A DNA stretch of 64,000 bases from Hysterangium stoloniferum (lineage: Eukaryota; Basidiomycota; Agaricomycetes; Hysterangiales; Hysterangiaceae), in the NCBI GenBank assembly GCA_015178975.1, contig WHVD01000203.1, positions 62,001-126,000 of the forward strand, written 5' to 3'. Below are positions 1 to 10,589 of the stretch, piece after piece. The translations under genes were made by a program, and so were the position numbers. Under the pieces are notes generated by a model, which worked only from the letters and a program-made list of their open reading frames with translations, did no database searches and was not told the origin of the DNA. Each line of letters begins with the position of its first letter. The stretch's first letter is position 1.

Positions 1-520
1 GAAATTATGATAATGTACATGATATTTATCATTGTGCTTTTGAAGGGTCTGAAAATAACGGGTTAGCAGCAGGACAAAAACATTGCAGCATTATTCTCTA
101 GTCAGCAAAAAGGTTGTTCATCTGACTTTGGGAAAAGAACACCTCCATTTAATGATTTTACGATCGGATGCCGAAGTACATGCTTTCAATATTGCACCCC
201 ACGTCTCTTATGGCTCCTTCACCAGCCCTCTAAGTCTTTCAGCTGTGAGAAGCATTAATGAGGTGTACCTGGTCTTCGCTAATAGACTCGCGTTTAAGTA
301 CCATATGTATATTCCGAATTCTAATTGTTACTTTAAATGATTTATTTGGTGAAGTCATTTATCTACATCGTTCAGTAGTGGTTTGGATATCACAATCCCG
401 GGATTAAACAAAGCCATATGGGTGCTTCTGGTCTTCGACTATCCAATCCGTCGCTTTTCTCAGGGCTATAGGAACGTGCCGCGCAAGTGCCGCGACATGT
501 TTCTTTTTCAAAATAAGTAG
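1..520. other. Unassigned left flank
   Basis: No recognisable gene. A short open frame at 83-340 (+) shows no motif I know and is not called. The stretch keeps some CpG dinucleotides, unlike old repeats elsewhere in the window. The copia-derived reading frame to the right opens only after an in-frame stop at 518-520, so this DNA is either the flank of a 5'-truncated copia element or rearranged element DNA. Confidence 0.3.
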
Positions 521-3455
521 ATACTTCAGCAACTTTGTATTGGAAGTTATCAAAATAATATAATATTGACGTTATATCATCTGAATCATGCTGATGTTAA
601 GAAGCTTATGACAGGGGATTTGGTCACTGGTATTCAGATTGACTCTCAGATTGCTCCAGATCCTATTTGTGAACCTTGCTTAGCTGGTAAACAGAACAGA
701 GTGGTTAATAAGATGGCGACAACACGCTATACTAAACCACTTGCACTCATTCATAGTGATATTCATGGTCCATTACCTACACAAACTCTGGAAGGGTTTC
801 GCTATTGGGTAACCTTCATTGATGATGCCTCACGCTATGCTATGACTGCATTACTCAAAAACAAGAGTGATGTATTTGAGGCTTTTAAGCTATACAAGGC
901 TAGTGTTGAAAATAAACTTGGTCAGACGATTAAGATTTTTAGGGATGACAAGGGTGGAGAGTATATATCAAAGGAATTTGATGCTTTCCTTGCAAATGCT
1001 GGCATTAGTCGGCAGCATACTGTCCGAAGTGAGCCTCACCAGAATGGTGTGGCTGAGCGCTTTAATAGGACACTGGAAGAAGGGTCCACTTCAATTTTGA
1101 CTGAATCCCACCTTCCTCCTTCTTTTTGGGGACGTGCTGTTCTTGCAATTACTTATGTACGCAATCGCTCCCCTACTACTGCTCTTAAGCATTCTGTGCC
1201 CTATACTGCTTTCCATGGCAGAAAACCAGATGTGTCAAATCTTAGGGTATTTGGATCCACTGCCTATGTACATATGCAGAAGGATCAACGTGTTGGACTT
1301 GGCTCTCACACACAAAAGTGTGTCTTCATTGGATATCCTTCAGATTATAAGGGTTGGTTATTTTACAATCCACTGACTAAAAAGATTATAGTCAGTAATA
1401 ATGCTGTTTTTGATGAGAGAGTTTTGCCAGGACTATCTAAGCAGACTACACCATCACCACCACCACTATCTATTCCTAAGGTTTTTCCTGATACCCAACA
1501 ATTCATTGATATGTTTATTCCTGGCCCCTCTGGGTCTACTCAGGTGGGAGCTCCACAGGAACCAAATCAGGTGGGAGATGATCAGGGTAATGCTTTGGCT
1601 CCTGATTCAGGCTCTAGCTCTGATTCTGCTTCTGAGCATTCACCAAGTCCTCCCCCTCAACCATGTCGCAATCCACCCAGAAACAGAGTTCCTCCTATGC
1701 GTTACCCTGCTAACATCCACAACTATAGAGAATCTACTCCTGTAGTTGAGTCCAGTGATGAAGCAGAGGATTCTGTACCAGCTTCTCCTCAACCAGTGGA
1801 GTCTGAGGAGGAAGCTCTAGGTGCCAGTGAAGGAGATCTTTATATCTCTGTAGATGAGGCCTTTGAGTTTGCTTACAAGGCTAGTGCCAATGATAATGCA
1901 CCTAGAACTCTCAAAGAGGCCTTGAAAAGTCCTGATGCTGACAAATGGTATGATGCTGCATATGCTGAAATGCAATCTTTGCTTGAAAATGGCACCTTTC
2001 GTCTTGCCAAATTACCTGAGGGTCGTAAAGCTATTGGCTCTCGTTGGGTATTTGTAATAAAGCGTAAAAAGGATGGCTCAATTGACAAGTTCAAAGCTCG
2101 TCTTGTTGCCAAAGGCTATGCACAGCGACCAGGGTTTGACTTCACTGATACCTTTGCTCCTACTGCCAAATGGGCCACCTTACGTGCTGTTCTAGCTTTG
2201 GCTGCACTAGAGGATATGGAACTTGAGAGTATAGATATCTCTTCTGCATTCTTAAATGGTGAACTTGAAGAGGAGGTGTACTTGCAACAACCTGAGGGTT
2301 TTCACCAAGGTGCTCATGATGAGTTTTTACTTCTCTTGAAAGGACTTTATGGTTTACGTCAATCACCACATATCTGGCACAAGAAGTTGAATGCTGTCTT
2401 GCTCAGCTTGGGTTTCAAACAGGTACTATGTGATCATAGTATTTGGGTCTTCCAAAAGGGTGATGTCAAAGTCATTATACCAGTATTTGTAGATGACATG
2501 ACTATTGCATCTAAGTCCAAGGGAGGCTATCAAGAAGCTCAAAGATGATCTAAAGAGCCACTTCAAATTGCATGATCTTGGTCCAATTACTTACTTATTG
2601 GGTGTTGGCATTGAACGGGACAGGAAGAAGAGAACCATTACTCTATCACAGCGGCAATACATTTTGGACATGTTACAGCGTTATGGTCTTGCTGATTGCA
2701 ATCCAATTAGTACACCTATGGTGCCTAACTTGAAATTGAGTAAAGACCAGGCTCCAGTGTCCCCTGAGGAGATTGCATATATGAAGGACATTCCATACAT
2801 CCATGCTGTTGGGTCTCTTATGTATTTAGCTGTTGCCACTCGTCCAGACATTGCTTACACTGTTGGTGTATTGGCTAGATTCAATCACAATCCAGGAAAG
2901 GCTCATTGGCTAGCAGTAAAACATCTTTTCCGCTACCTCAAAGGCACCCTTGACTTGGGTTTGACCTATGGCCCTAGTAATGACAAGGAACTATTTGTGT
3001 CCTATTCAGATGCTGATCATGGAGGTGATAAATCTACTGGAAAATCTACTGGTGCATATGTGGTTAAAATGGGTACTGGAGCCATTAGCTGGCAGAGTAA
3101 ACTGCAAACTATTGTTACTCTCTCTACTACTGAAGCAGAGTATATTGCAGCAGTATCAGCAGGTGCAGAGGTATTATGGTTGCGGAACCTGTTTGAGGAA
3201 TTGGGATATCCTCAAAAGACTGCATCCACATTTTACCTTGACAACCGATCTGCTATGGCAGTTGCCAGAGATCCTGAACACCATGGTCGAATGAAACATC
3301 TTGATTTGAGGACATATTGGTTAAGGCAGGAAGTTGATAGTGGGAAGATTAAAGTGGTTCATCTACCTACTTCAGAGATGCCTGCAGATTTATTAACCAA
3401 ACCATTGGCTAAGCCAAAGGTGGAATATTTGAGAAAACTATTGGGACTAGCATAG
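521..3455 (+). pseudogene. Ty1/copia polyprotein (integrase, reverse transcriptase, RNase H), 5'-truncated and frameshifted
   Basis: Internal part of a Ty1/copia retrotransposon. The frame has no upstream ATG and starts inside the GAG-pre-integrase region (LYHLNHADVKKL, then CEPCLAGK). Counting from the TTG at 566, the integrase catalytic residues are D65 (HSDIHG), D128 (FRDDKGGEY) and E164 (GVAERFNR), giving DD35E. The reverse transcriptase starts near SRWVFVIKRKKDGS and reaches the FVDDM catalytic box. A single-base shift near 2505-2548 breaks the frame; the -EAIKKLKDDLKSHFKLHDLG- continuation and the RNase H (SYSDADHGG, TLSTTEAEYIA) are read in another frame to 3455. Gag and the 5' LTR are missing. 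The element cannot make a complete polyprotein, but domain identity is clear. Confidence 0.95.
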
Positions 3456-3466
3456 AGCTGTCTCAT

Positions 3467-3783
3467 CAGGTGGGAGTGTTAGAGTATGATACTACAGCTC
3501 TAACATAGTCTATTATGATCTCCATATTTTTCTGATATTTGTAGTATTTTTCCCAGCACTGTAGGTGCAGTATTGAGTGAGTTACCTTTGGTCGGTACCT
3601 CCTGTATAGGTGCTTAGATAAGCACCTAGTAGTATAGTCCACTGTGGGTGTGGGAAAGTCTCCTTAGTGTTTACTTTCCAATCACACTCACAGGTATGTC
3701 TTTACAGTTGAATATACTTAGTGTTTACTTTCCAATCACACTCACAGGCGTGTTCTGCAAAGTGTTATTCAACTGTTTCAACA
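3467..3783 (+). repeat. Ty1/copia 3' LTR with polypurine tract
   Basis: A purine-rich tract at 3467-3476 precedes TGTTAGAGTATG at 3477; the LTR ends TTCAACA at 3783 (307 bp). A 306-bp reverse copy at 26849-27154 confirms both ends. The LTR contains an internal direct duplication of about 31 bp (TTAGTGTTTACTTTCC...), with the two copies about 54 bp apart. No matching 5' LTR is present upstream. Confidence 0.9.
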
Positions 3784-3853
3784 GGAGCACCAATGTTAGG
3801 ATGCCAGAGAACAGTATAGGTTGAAAACACACATAAGGACCTGTCTGACATGG

Positions 3854-4673
3854 TGTTACGACCCGGACAAATCCCGCCGGACTCCGGGCACTAACTCGTA
3901 CGCCCCCACGCGCTACAAGCACCAATCGTCTGTTTATAGGATTTCCCGCCCGGACTCCGTTACGTCAAGACTCGTTACATTCGACCTCATTAAGACACAT
4001 ATCAGTCACCGGACTTCCCCCGGACCCCGTCTCTGTCTATGTCCGTCTTCGTCCCACGCATCAGTCACCGGACCCGCTTAGAATCCCGTCACCGCTCTAA
4101 TCGAGCCCCGTTCCCGTTTTAGTCAAATGACCTGTCACGATTTAGGACTCCGCTCCCGCTCCGTTTCCCGTTATGGGTTATGCTTTGTCACGATTCGGAC
4201 TCCACTCCGTTCCGTCCCGTTCCTAACACCAATTTGGTGTTTACTATTCCCGTTTTATGTTTTGCTCGTTTCGTCTCATTATTACTGGATTCGGTATGTC
4301 ATGCATTCCACGGTCTATATAAACTGGCAGATGTTGTACATACAATCCAGTCAGAAAATTAGCTTAGATTTCCCCCAGTAATCTAATACATTTTCCTCTC
4401 TAAAACCCTACTCTCATCAGACCGCTCGCACTAGTCGGAGCCCACGGGCTCCGGCGCATCTATCTCTCTCAACTATCTCGATTCACGACTCTCGACTCAC
4501 GACCTACGACTCACGACCCACGAACCCCCGCCCGGACTCCCCGGGATTCCCGTCCGCCTGTCTGAAATTGGACAACACGATCTAGCGAGGGCGCAGCCTA
4601 TAAGCTGAAGCCAAGTCCTACCGGATATCCCGCGGGTTTCTCCGGAAACCCGGCCTGAGTGTGTATCCTAACA
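3854..4673 (+). repeat. Solo LTR of gypsy family A
   Basis: 820 bp, starting TGTTACGACCCGG and ending TATCCTAACA, flanked on both sides by the 5-bp duplication CATGG (3849-3853 and 4674-4678). The duplication shows insertion as a full element followed by LTR-LTR recombination. A second 820-bp copy lies in reverse at 18121-18940, and related LTRs bound element A at 35335 and 44843. CpG sites are well kept, so the copy is relatively young. Confidence 0.93.
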
Positions 4674-4678
4674 CATGG

Positions 4679-6010
4679 TTTCTAACAGGAAGGTTCTAAA
4701 TTAATATTTGAACCTGAAGATTAGTAGAATACAAGACAATGATATATACTCAAGGATTCAATGACAGACAGATATGTGGAAGGGAAGGGAAGTGGGGTAT
4801 GTGTAGAGAATAAATGGAGGTTGTGCAGAAGTGCTCAATATGACATGGGAAAAGCAAACATGGGAAGATGGAAGTTTAATGTGGAACAAAACACCCAATT
4901 ATGACATGGTCAGACCAAAATGCAAGGTAATACAAAAGTTATGTGATCAAGTACTGAGACACTACCAACACAGATACCACAATCAGGGGGACCAATGTCA
5001 GGATGGTGGATGAAAAATGTTTGGAATAATACCGTGGGGGGTTTCACCCCTCGTAGACACATAACCACTCAGAGACTATTGGCATTGCATAAGGCAGGCA
5101 CTAGGTTGAACTTGTGGAGGCGTTGGCAATTAGTACTGGTGCAGTGGCAGACAGAGAAAGTTCAAGCGCAGTTGTGAGTGTTAGGCATAGATGTGTGCTA
5201 TTATATGATTTCATGTAATTCTTATCATTATTGTCAATTTCATCAGTGTTTTTATACGAGTGTAATTATGGGTAGATTGTCTGCAAGATTTAGAGAAAAA
5301 AGAGAGAAATCCGGCCATGGTGCTCAGCTATTGCACTACAAATTGAGATCACAATAAGATCAGATTAGGATAGAGGTTCCAAATCAGAAACATAATAAGC
5401 AAACAAATGAATACTTGTCAATGGACAAGTTACTAAATACAGAACAAAGTATATCCAGAGATTAGTTGGTTTCCAGAGGTGGAGAATAGATCAGAATATT
5501 GGAATATCTGAACAGATTGTAACAAGAGTAGACTAATTCAAGATTCAAACTGGAGAGGAAGTATGTACATGATTATGGAAGACTATATTTATAGTTGATC
5601 CAATAATTGTACGACAAATCTGGGAGTATAATAAAACATATTTGGAAATGTTTTCAAAATAATCACATAATAGCAAATTAGATAAATGAGGAACAAGGTC
5701 CAGGACAGATCAGGGAATAAGTGCAGGAACAATAAGCAAGCAAATATATTTAAGGGGTCCTGGTCATGCATTACTAAAGCATCTAAAAGATTATGCAAAA
5801 CTCCAACCAGAGTCCAGATCAGGAAATAACCAAGGACACATGGAGAAATTAACTGGTAAAGGGCAGATTCCAGTGGGTTCCAGGTCATATAATAGGGCAT
5901 CTAGTTGAGGGCAGAATATCTGACTGAAAACTGAGTCAAAGGGTACTTGAGGACGAGGGTCAGGTTATGGTGGATTCCAGATCCTAATACTAGTCCAGAA
6001 TATAATTCAA
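4679..6010 (-). repeat. Degraded repeats, including LTR-C-like remnants
   Basis: No gene is supported here. About 5325-5500 and 5520-5990 resemble the reverse strand of LTR-C (solo copy at 55039-55958): the same order of short blocks is seen, for example the stretches around GGAAGACTATAT, TTGTACNACAAATCT and GTATAATAA. Ends and target-site duplications could not be defined. The 4680-5320 part has no match I recognise. Confidence 0.5.
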
Positions 6011-6790
6011 AAACCGATTCTTCGCTCCGCTTTCGTCGGTTTCTACCATCATCATCGGCGCCTCGATGTCTTGTTGAGTAGCTTCTGTTAGAATATAGGG
6101 CTGTGCGAGCATGCACAAGGTGCCACACCGGCAATTTGCCACCTATTGTTCTTTTAAGTTTGGCTTAACCCTTTGTTGCCATACGTCTATTGTTCTCAAG
6201 GCGTATATAACTAGTGTATATTTCTTGTACTTACGCCATCCATTTGCCTCATAAGAGACACAGAGGGTCAAACGGAAATGATATTCATCACTGCTTGAGA
6301 TTCATGAGCTTTAAAATTTTATCCCAACAGCTTCATTGTTCAAGTGTGCTTTCAACTAGGAGGTCTCTTGAGGGGAACGTAACACAAAAACAATCGCCAA
6401 AAATAAACACCTTCTCACCCCCAAATTGTTATGTGTACGGTGGGTAGATAAATTTGGGTCAACAATATTTTGTGTGACATACTGTGACTCAAGGTCAAGT
6501 AATTCCGAAATATCGGAATAGTCAGACTACAGTCAGCAATTTTGTCGACATACTTCCTGCCTTTTTCTCTTGACTATGAATCATCGAGTGTAAAGATAGC
6601 TCAACTCACTGACCATGGCGGCTAGATACGAGCCATTATTATCCACTCCGGCATATGTATGAGCAAGCCTGCAAGCAAACTAGAGGTGATGAAGTCATCA
6701 TTAATCCGTGCGGGTCAGACTAAGCTCATACCACTAAAGGTTTCTTAACCTCTCAGCACCAACGTTTCTCAAGCGAAATGCCTCGCACGA
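6011..6790. other. Intergenic region upstream of the OYE gene
   Basis: No coding region recognised. Short open frames on both strands lack motifs. The 3' part presumably contains upstream regulatory DNA of the gene that starts at 6871. Confidence 0.3.
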
Positions 6791-6791
6791 C

Positions 6792-6799
6792 TATATAAA
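6792..6799 (+). promoter_or_regulatory. TATA box of the OYE gene
   Basis: TATATAAA lies 72 bp upstream of the ATG at 6871, a sensible distance for a fungal TATA promoter. The start codon context is TTCTACCATGTC. Confidence 0.6.
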
Positions 6800-6870
6800 G
6801 CCGTCAACGAAAGCTCGTCTTTCTGCAATCAACTCCTCTATACCATACACAACCAAGCAACCCTTCTACC

Positions 6871-8196
6871 ATGTCATCAACCAGCTCTCTATTCTCCCCG
6901 ATCAAAGTCGGTCGATCCCAGCTACTACACCGCGTAGCCATGGCCCCCTTGACAAGATACAGAGCGGACGATAACCATGTCCACGATGATTTAGCGGTCG
7001 AATACTATGCCCAGCGAGGGAGCACCCCGGGGACGCTGCTCATCACAGAAGCCACCTTCATCTCAGAGGAAGCCGGTGGATATGATAACGTTCCTGGCTT
7101 ATATAACGCAGCACAAGTCGAGGCATGGAAACGCGTGAGTAATCAATACAGCACCCGTCATCTCACCATAATCCTATGTAAATTACGAATCCCGACTGAC
7201 ACATCGCACGACAGGTCACCAACGCCGTGCACGCCAACGGCTCTTTAATCTACGCCCAGCTATGGGCGCTCGGCCGCTCCGCATTCGCACAAATCCTGAA
7301 AAGGGACAACGACCTCCCATACGTCTCGTCCTCCCCAAAACCACTAAAAGGCCGCGTCGAAGTGCCCCGCGCACTTACCGTGCCCGAGATCAAGGAATAC
7401 GTCCAAACCTACGCGACTGCGGCGAAGAACGCGATCGCGGCGGGCTTCGACGGTGTCGAGGTGCACGGCGCGAACGGGTTCCTCGTAGATCAGTTCCTGC
7501 AGGATGTCGTGAACGAGCGGACGGACGAGTACGGCGGGAGCATCGAGAATCGGAGTCGCTTTGGCCTCGAGGTCCTGCAGGCCATTGTCTCCGCTGTCGG
7601 CCAGGATCGTGTGGGTGTTAGATTGAGCCCGTGGAATCTCTATGAGGGTATGTCCCTCTGACCAAAAATCCCGGCGTCTTTGTATGTGTGTACTTATGGT
7701 TCTGCTTCACAGGCATGCGTATGGCCGATCCGATCCCACAATTCACGCATGTCATCACGTCGATACGCGATGCATACCCCAATTTTGCCTATATCCATCT
7801 CATAGAGCCGGACCTCGACCGAAATCCCGACGACACTGGCTCGAACGATCCATTCCGTGCCCTCTGGGCCCCGCGTCCATTCTTCTCCGCGAATGGATAC
7901 ACGCCAGAGAATGCGGAGATGGCTGCAAACAAGGGTGACATTGTGGCATTTGGACGGTACTTCATCTCAAACGTGAGCGCTGCACGTCCTGCATTCACTT
8001 CACAGCATATTCTAACTTTGGGTCCCTACAATAGCCTGACCTCCCTGTCCGACTACAAAAGAATATACCACTCACGCCGTATAATTCTAACACGTTTTAT
8101 TTGAAGAAGTCGCCAGTGGGGTACATTGATTATTCTTTCGCTGAGGACGTGCAAGCCAAGCAGTCGGAAATTGTGCTTGAACAAGCACGGTTGTAG
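6871..8196 (+). CDS. Old Yellow Enzyme family NADH:flavin oxidoreductase, 4 exons
   Basis: Exons 6871-7134, 7215-7647, 7713-7972 and 8035-8196; introns of 80, 65 and 62 nt with GTGAGT, GTATGT and GTGAGC donors and AG acceptors, the last with a CTAAC branch-like site. The spliced frame has no stop and gives 372 residues, the usual OYE length. It is an FMN-dependent TIM-barrel enzyme that reduces activated C=C bonds with NAD(P)H. Seen motifs: FSPIKVGRSQLLHRVAMAPL at the N-terminus, LIYAQLWALGR, VEVHGANGFLVDQFLQ with the substrate-binding His and Asn, RTDEYGGSIENRSRFGLEV, and near the C-terminus DIVAFGRYFISNPDLP (FMN phosphate site). The position that is usually His in QLWHLGR is Ala. It is the best preserved protein gene in the window. 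The physiological substrate cannot be told from sequence. Confidence 0.93.
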
Positions 8197-8592
8197 CGTT
8201 ACAGCATACCTAATTGACCCATATAGAAGGACGAGTATTATTATTAAATTTTGTTTAGGTGTACACTATTTACTCTAGTTCATGATGTTGGACTTAATAA
8301 TGACGATATATCTTCATACCATTTACAGTGTAAGTCATAATGAAGCGTCAAAGTCCATAATAGCATTCTCGCCCTTGACGGCGATGAATAAGAGATACAG
8401 TGGTTTATAGAAAAATGTGAAATTACAAAGCCCACTTTCAGTTCGTAACCTACTCTCGTGTTGTCTGGGTTAGTCAAACGTAGGTACACCTGGCTTTAAC
8501 CGCCAAGTAGCTGTTTACGCAACTTTCTCAGATCTATTACAAGACTCTCAGTGAGTGATAACGCCACCGAGAGGTTGGGGTACTGCGTGCTA

Positions 8593-9870
8593 CTAGCGAA
8601 ATGGGTCCCCTGAGATCGGAGCAGCGCCACTCTCAGAACACTCAGTCTTCAGTGCCATAGGTTGTGTGGGCGGGGGAGAAGATAGATCGGGCTGAACACA
8701 GTCACCATGCTCATTCCAACCGCTCTTCTGTAACGCCGTCGTCAATTCCGATGCCATCCAGTCTGAGCGACCCAAAGCGGCTACTCTCTTTAGGTGCTTC
8801 CCCGCAAGTAGTGTAGAAAGAACGGCGTCATCATCCGCCAGTCCACTGAGGTGCAGTGGCTTGACGCCCGATGACCCTTGCTTCTCAAACAGTTGTTTAT
8901 ATTGAGCAATTTCTGTTGCTTTCGGCGCCTCTTCGTATCGTACCGCAATCGTTTTCGCCAATGTTTTGATTAACTCCTTCAACGAGACATTGAATAAACG
9001 AGAAACTTGGAAGGGGTCAGAGGTTGGCACCTCGGGTTTCTTCGTACCTCATCCTTTGGCGGCTCCTTTAGGATCCAGATAATGGTCGTCGAAGGCTGCA
9101 TGGAGCATCTTGGTCAACGCACCCTTGACAAATCTATGCTCGGTATATCACACGGCAATGCAGACAAGGACGTAGAAGAAGGACTCCAAGTCGTCGGCCC
9201 GATCAGGGGTCGGTGGTAGCTCCCCGTGGGTGGGAATCACTAGCAAACGAGCAGCCATGAATTGCCAAGTACCCTGTCCATGACAGAAATAGATAATAAA
9301 ACGCCAAACAAAAGTTCAGAAGAATTCCCAATAGGATTCGGAAACTAGGGGGGTACTCATTCCTTTCAATGTGGGCTTGTCCTTGATGTATATGTTGAAG
9401 CTTTTGCAAAGATCCCAGTCAATTAACAATCCGCCGCCGATATGAGTGATAAGAATATTGCCTGAGTTGATATATATGTGAAGAATTTCAGCCTTGTCAT
9501 AAGCGTCCCCATGGGCTGTCGAAAGGGAATCAGCGGCAATTCCATTAAGAGACCGATATAAGTACCTATAATGACGTCTCACTGCAGTCACCATCTCTTT
9601 TGTATTCTTAAAATCAGCTAGAGACCTTCCAATTTCGTTCAGAACGAGTCGATAGTGCTGCAATCGCCTCAATGGCGAAGAAAGGTGTCTTGCCATTGAC
9701 GTATCCTGCGTCCTGGTGACCTGATCTAACACATCACTTCCCTCCTTGCACGTGCAGATATTCCTGACACGATGTTTCTTCAGCTCCTCATATATCATGT
9801 GTTCGGGGCTCTGACTAGGTGAAACGACCCTCCATGTGTCCTTTATTGGGAACTTGCGCAGACCACAGTA
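8593..9870 (-). pseudogene. FunK1-type fungal protein kinase, decayed
   Basis: Reading on the minus strand: FPIKDTWRVVSPSQSPEHM near 9860-9795, then the catalytic region GNILI...GLLIDWDLCK, then GTWQFMAARLL and DDLESFFYVLVCIA, then a C-terminal tail ending at 8593. This order matches fungal FunK1 kinases. It is broken: in-frame TGA codons at 9150-9148 and 9051-9049, and the catalytic-loop HRD reads HIY, losing the Asp. A probable intron before GTWQ (ends CAG at about 9258) has no clear GT donor. It is convergent with the OYE gene. Confidence 0.8.
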
Positions 9871-10212
9871 GATATTAGAATATAACTTGGCTTCTATCTA
9901 TGAGTAAACTACTGGGGATTATATATATATGTCTATGGGGAGAAGGTTCTGGAAGGGATGACAGAGATATTACTAAAGCTATGTTAAGTATGTTCCAAGA
10001 TATTCTATAATATTCTAGGAATGTCAGGTTGATTACCAACATCCTTGAGAAGCACCAACTTCCCAGTTTCGACGCAGTAGGCCATGAAAACACGAGTCGA
10101 GCGGCCGAGGGGAGATCCTACAGCCATGTACGTGGGACAATAAGGTGGCGTCTGTCAAGTGTTGTCACAGGGGACAGTGTCGCTGTAACGGGAGTGGACC
10201 TGGTGGCGGACT
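9871..10212. other. Spacer between FunK1 relic and gypsy element G1
   Basis: No gene or repeat family recognised. It contains an AT-rich stretch around 9918-9930. Confidence 0.25.
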
Positions 10213-10462
10213 TGGCACGGAGCGGTCTACCGCCGTTGTCTCAGGGGGTAAAGAGAGGGTAGATAATTTTCCGATCATTACACTGTTTCATTTCTATTAT
10301 CTGTCACTAGGGGGTTTAGTCTACGAATGCTAGCATAAATAGGGAAGCCACCCATTAGCTACAGTAGTTATTTCGAATTGGAGCCGATTCCTACTCTGCT
10401 CGTTCCTCTTCGTAAGAAGCTCCAACCGAAGGATTACACTATCTTTAAAGCCGAACCTTACA
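10213..10462 (+). repeat. G1 5' LTR
   Basis: 250 bp, matching 19319-19568 over the full length with a modest number of mostly transition differences. Boundaries were set by where the two copies stop matching; TG and CA ends fit. Confidence 0.85.
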
Positions 10463-10589
10463 CTTTTTGAGTATTTTGTCTTCAATTTCGTATTCTTTTA
10501 TATTTTCTACTAGTGGAATGATCACCCACTAGGTTTTAACAATCACATGTGTGCACACAATCAAAGCAAATACCTACCATTACCGCCAA

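Noticed and set aside
83-340. 85-codon open frame at the left edge
   Set aside because: No motif, no splice or promoter context; length is within chance.
3821-4381. Small open frames in and around the solo LTR-A
   Set aside because: They lie inside the LTR and recur in the other copies only as LTR sequence; no coding evidence.
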